A DNA stretch of 64,000 bases from JAGTVG01 sp942491935 (GTDB taxonomy: Bacteria > Bacteroidota > Bacteroidia > Cytophagales > Cyclobacteriaceae), in assembly GCA_942491935.1 (NCBI GenBank), contig CALOCZ010000026.1, forward strand, positions 1-64,000, in the 5' to 3' direction. Numbering within the stretch: the first letter of the stretch is position 1; every line of letters starts with the position of its first letter. This document shows positions 61,345 through 64,000 of the stretch, one piece after another. Under the pieces are notes generated by a model. It saw nothing but the letters and a program-made list of their open reading frames with translations. It made no database searches and had not been told where the DNA came from. Both the position numbers and the translations under genes were made by a program.

Positions 61345-62205
61345 ATGAGATCAATTAAGTTAGTTTCAATAATTACGTGTTTAATTTTCAGCTGTTTATC
61401 GTGTTCAGCACAAGATATTAGTAATAATTCTTATACAAAGGGCCCGGAAAACGGATATTTACTGGCTGTAGGAGGTGGCCATGTTCCTGAATCCATAATT
61501 AATAAATTTAAAGAACTTGCAGGAGGACCAGAATCGCATTTAATTATCATACCTACCGCAAGTGAAAATCCCGATACAGCTATCATCAGAAAAGAGTGGA
61601 CAGATAAAGGCTGTCTACATATTTCTATCCTACATACTAAAAACAGAGAAATAGCCAATTCCAGGGAATTTACAGAACCTTTACGTAATGCCAAAGCAGT
61701 CTGGTTCAGTGGTGGCAGACAATGGCGACTGGTAGATTCCTATAAAAACACAAAAACTGAAAAGCTACTCTGGAAGGTACTTAACCGGGGTGGCGTAATA
61801 GGCGGATCTTCAGCAGGTGCCACCATTCAGGGATCATACCTGGCCAGAGGAGACACAAAAAACAATCAGATCATGGCGGGTGACCATCAGGAAGGATTTG
61901 GATTTATCAGCAACATTGCTATTGATCAACATGTCATTGCCCGAAACAGGCATTTTGACATGTTCGATATTTTGAAAGAAAGGCCCGAACTTCTAGGCAT
62001 TAGCATTGATGAAGGTACAGCTATTCTGGCACACAACAATAGCATAGAGATTCTAGGTGAAAGTTATGTAATTGTATATGATGGATCTTTCTGGTCCAGA
62101 GAAGGAAGTGATCTAAAGAATTTGCCCTACAAAGAAAATTTGTTTTACTTCCTCCGTGAAGGTGATAAATATGACCTCAGTCAGAGGAAAGTAATCGAAC
62201 ATTAA
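61345..62205 (+). CDS. Cyanophycinase-like S51 peptidase, exported
   Basis: A 286-residue peptidase S51 family protein related to cyanophycinase CphB. N-terminal lipoprotein-like signal (LIFSCLSCSAQ). The nucleophile region is VIGGSSAGAT with Ser156 as the likely catalytic serine, plus DQHVIARNRHFD, a conserved CphB segment, and DEGTAILAHNN. No cyanophycin synthetase is in the window, so it may hydrolyse another beta-aspartyl peptide or cyanophycin taken from outside. Confidence 0.87.
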   Translation: MRSIKLVSIITCLIFSCLSCSAQDISNNSYTKGPENGYLLAVGGGHVPESIINKFKELAGGPESHLIIIPTASENPDTAIIRKEWTDKGCLHISILHTKNREIANSREFTEPLRNAKAVWFSGGRQWRLVDSYKNTKTEKLLWKVLNRGGVIGGSSAGATIQGSYLARGDTKNNQIMAGDHQEGFGFISNIAIDQHVIARNRHFDMFDILKERPELLGISIDEGTAILAHNNSIEILGESYVIVYDGSFWSREGSDLKNLPYKENLFYFLREGDKYDLSQRKVIEH

Positions 62206-62337
62206 TTAACATTTATCTATATTATTGATATTTTTTTAATTCAAATCTAATAAAGTGTCAACCTAAGTCCGAAGTATTATAGTTTATATTTATTCTTTCC
62301 GAGGTACTTGATATATTTTCCACATCAACAACTTTTA

Positions 62338-63315
62338 TTACTCAGTAAGTTTAATTTTCCTTATATCTACAAACCAGGATTGTTTAATAGCTGTTCTAAA
62401 ATAATACTTAAGGATATTTAAGTAGATATACAGGTATTTCCTAAATGATCCAAACGGGAAAAATATTAATCCAAAAATAGCCTGAAATAAATTCTCAAAC
62501 AATAATGTATTCAATATGGAAAAACTCTGTAAAAAGAAGTGGCTGATTCCGGAATAATGCTTCCTAAAATAAATATGTTTAGAAATGATTACCATAGTTT
62601 TACAAAAAACAGTTAATCTTAATGTCCTTCTGGAGGTGCCACCATGTTGATGAATAATAGCCGGTTTACATTGCATTGCAACATTTCCACCATTATCTTT
62701 TACCTTTTTACATAAGTCAGTATCCTCATAATACAGCCAATAATCCTCATCCCATCCGTTAATTTTATCAAATTGATCACGACTTATCAAAATCAAAGAA
62801 CCAGAAACCCAATCGGGAAAGATGACATGGGAATTTTTACAAGTTAAACTCATTTTGTTTTTTAGGATCAAACCATATACAGATTTAATGATGCTATTTA
62901 TTGTCCAGAATGATGGGAATATGCCATAAGGATTTTCTGGCTTATTATCCAGACTCATTTGTTGTGAAGAGATGATACTATAATCTGTGTTTCTTTGTGC
63001 AAGATCTAACATAGATTCTATAGGTTCCTGAGAAACAATTGTATCAGAATTAAGGAACATTAGAAAGTCTCCAGTGGCATATTTAGCGCCAAGATTATTG
63101 CCATTAGAAAAACCATAATTCCCGCTATTTTCAATAAAATTAAATGAAGGGAATTTCTCTATAAATTCTTCTAGCTTACCATCATTTGAAAAATTATCTA
63201 CAATGATTACTTCCAAAACAAAGTTTTCAGTCCTTAGGGATATAAGTGAATTAAGGCACCTCTCTAATGGTATCCACGTTTTGTAGTTAACCGTGATAAC
63301 AGAAAGCTTTATCAT
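62338..63315 (-). CDS. GT2-family glycosyltransferase
   Basis: A 325-residue inverting glycosyltransferase of family 2, rhamnosyltransferase-like. It starts IKLSVITVNYKTWIPLERCL, has the nucleotide-binding segment EVIIVDNFSNDG, the FLNSDT metal-site region and YEDTDLCKKVKDNGG, the acceptor-side motif common to O-antigen/rhamnan transferases. The C-terminal ~70 residues contain hydrophobic helices that could associate with the membrane. Likely role is cell-surface polysaccharide synthesis; no partner genes are visible before the window ends. Confidence 0.86.
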   Translation of the reverse strand: MIKLSVITVNYKTWIPLERCLNSLISLRTENFVLEVIIVDNFSNDGKLEEFIEKFPSFNFIENSGNYGFSNGNNLGAKYATGDFLMFLNSDTIVSQEPIESMLDLAQRNTDYSIISSQQMSLDNKPENPYGIFPSFWTINSIIKSVYGLILKNKMSLTCKNSHVIFPDWVSGSLILISRDQFDKINGWDEDYWLYYEDTDLCKKVKDNGGNVAMQCKPAIIHQHGGTSRRTLRLTVFCKTMVIISKHIYFRKHYSGISHFFLQSFSILNTLLFENLFQAIFGLIFFPFGSFRKYLYIYLNILKYYFRTAIKQSWFVDIRKIKLTE

Positions 63316-64000
63316 TTGATCTATGAGTTAATATATTATTTTTTAGGAGAAATATGCTTTTGAAATTTATTTAAACCTATTTCATATAAAAATGATTTAT
63401 CCTTTTAATTAAATACAGCAATCTCAAAGTACCATTTTGATTTTCTAGTCTTCCAAGCAGATCGGCGGCTAATTATCCAGAATTTCAATATTATCGAATT
63501 TTGAAGTTTTTCTTGATCCATGTTCCACTACCCATGCTCATTATGCTGCTAACGAATTTGGGCAAAATAAAACATAATAAAACAATGTGCCAATCTTTTA
63601 ACACTATCTTTAGGTTTATAGTCTGGTTTCTAAAATCGAATTTATGTTTATACCACTTTGGTATTTCTATTCAAAATCAGGGAGAGATTCAATAAAGATC
63701 CATGATGTTTTCAAATCATTATAAATGTTATTTAGAAGGGTTATGATCCTGTCTTAACCAGGTCATTTATAGATTCCATTGATAAGAGACAAAATTTTTC
63801 TATTTGGCAAACTTGTAACCGCAGATTGCTGTAAGAGGTATAGGAATTTAACTTCGGTTATATGTGGCTGGCTTATTATGAATCCATGGTGTAAATTAGC
63901 TAAGTGATATGTTATTAAAAAGACTGATGGGAATGGATTCTTGAAAGAGTACACAAAAGCCCCAGTTTTGAGGCTTATCGTACTCAGAGGTCGAGAGCGC
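63316..64000. other. Right edge, no gene recognised
   Basis: Nearly 690 bases without a recognisable gene. The few open stretches have no known family and no good start signals. A short hairpin (AAGCC/GGCTT, around 63958-63977) lies near the right end. It may be the region before a surface-polysaccharide cluster that begins beyond the window. Confidence 0.4.

Noticed and set aside
62338..64000. A surface polysaccharide gene cluster
   Set aside because: Only one glycosyltransferase is present and the following 690 bases hold no gene; a cluster may start outside the window but is not seen.

Overview
This 64 kb window is AT-rich chromosomal DNA from a member of the Bacteroidota, most likely a Cytophagales-like or related free-living, probably marine, lineage. 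The call rests on several family-level markers: a CotH protein with a C-terminal type IX secretion (T9SS) sorting domain, TonB-dependent receptors with an N-terminal carboxypeptidase-regulatory-like domain paired with DUF4249 lipoproteins, a DUF4382 lipoprotein, and six ~800-residue FtsX/MacB-type permeases ending in an LRYE-like tail. No rRNA, tRNA or CRISPR array was found.

Layout. 0.7-7.1 kb: a B12-binding-type radical SAM protein, a lone FtsX/MacB permease, a single-HKD PLD-like protein and a SufS-like PLP enzyme. 7.4-10.8 kb: an AsmA/TamB-like gene broken by four frame changes. 11-12.8 kb: a sugar-phosphate-isomerase-like TIM-barrel protein with a clear terminator, and a secreted unknown. 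13-17.8 kb: a glycan-degradation patch (alpha-L-fucosidase relic, sulfatase, esterase, GH97 pseudogene) in visible decay. 18-20.7 kb: DUF4382 lipoprotein (frameshifted), peptidase T, GRAM-like protein. 21-26.3 kb: an island with a tyrosine-recombinase C-terminal fragment, four consecutive stand-alone genes (two CPBP proteases, an Lnt-like nitrilase, an alpha/beta hydrolase) separated by imperfect palindromes with AAC/GTT borders, then relics of lgt and of the IS21 helper gene istB. It looks like a degenerate integron-like cassette array. 26.6-34.3 kb: a secreted DUF1593 protein, CotH/T9SS protein, sugar-kinase-like phosphotransferase (frameshifted), UroD-family protein, SDR (frameshifted) and lactonase.

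34.3-41.2 kb holds a tandem duplication of a TonB receptor + DUF4249 pair in which each pair has one broken member. 41.4-46.4 kb is one minus-strand operon: NtrC-type response regulator, histidine kinase, sulfatase and SDR. 46.7-48.3 kb holds a trans-3-hydroxy-L-proline dehydratase beside a deleted ornithine-cyclodeaminase-family gene, probably its former pathway partner. 48.5-60.6 kb is a five-gene tandem array of FtsX/MacB-like permeases with no ATPase gene in the window. 60.7-63.3 kb: SnoaL-like protein, cyanophycinase-like peptidase, GT2 glycosyltransferase.

The two most interesting signals are (1) a 17-bp palindrome, TGTTGGA-WWW-TCCAACA, found both just upstream of the response-regulator operon and ~60 bp upstream of a sigma-54-like promoter in front of the permease array, which suggests the NtrC-type regulator drives the array; and (2) the integron-like cassette island at 21-26 kb. 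A third theme is the high density of broken genes (about a dozen). Several single-base disruptions lie in homopolymer runs and could be sequence errors; the in-frame stops, deletions and truncations are harder to dismiss.
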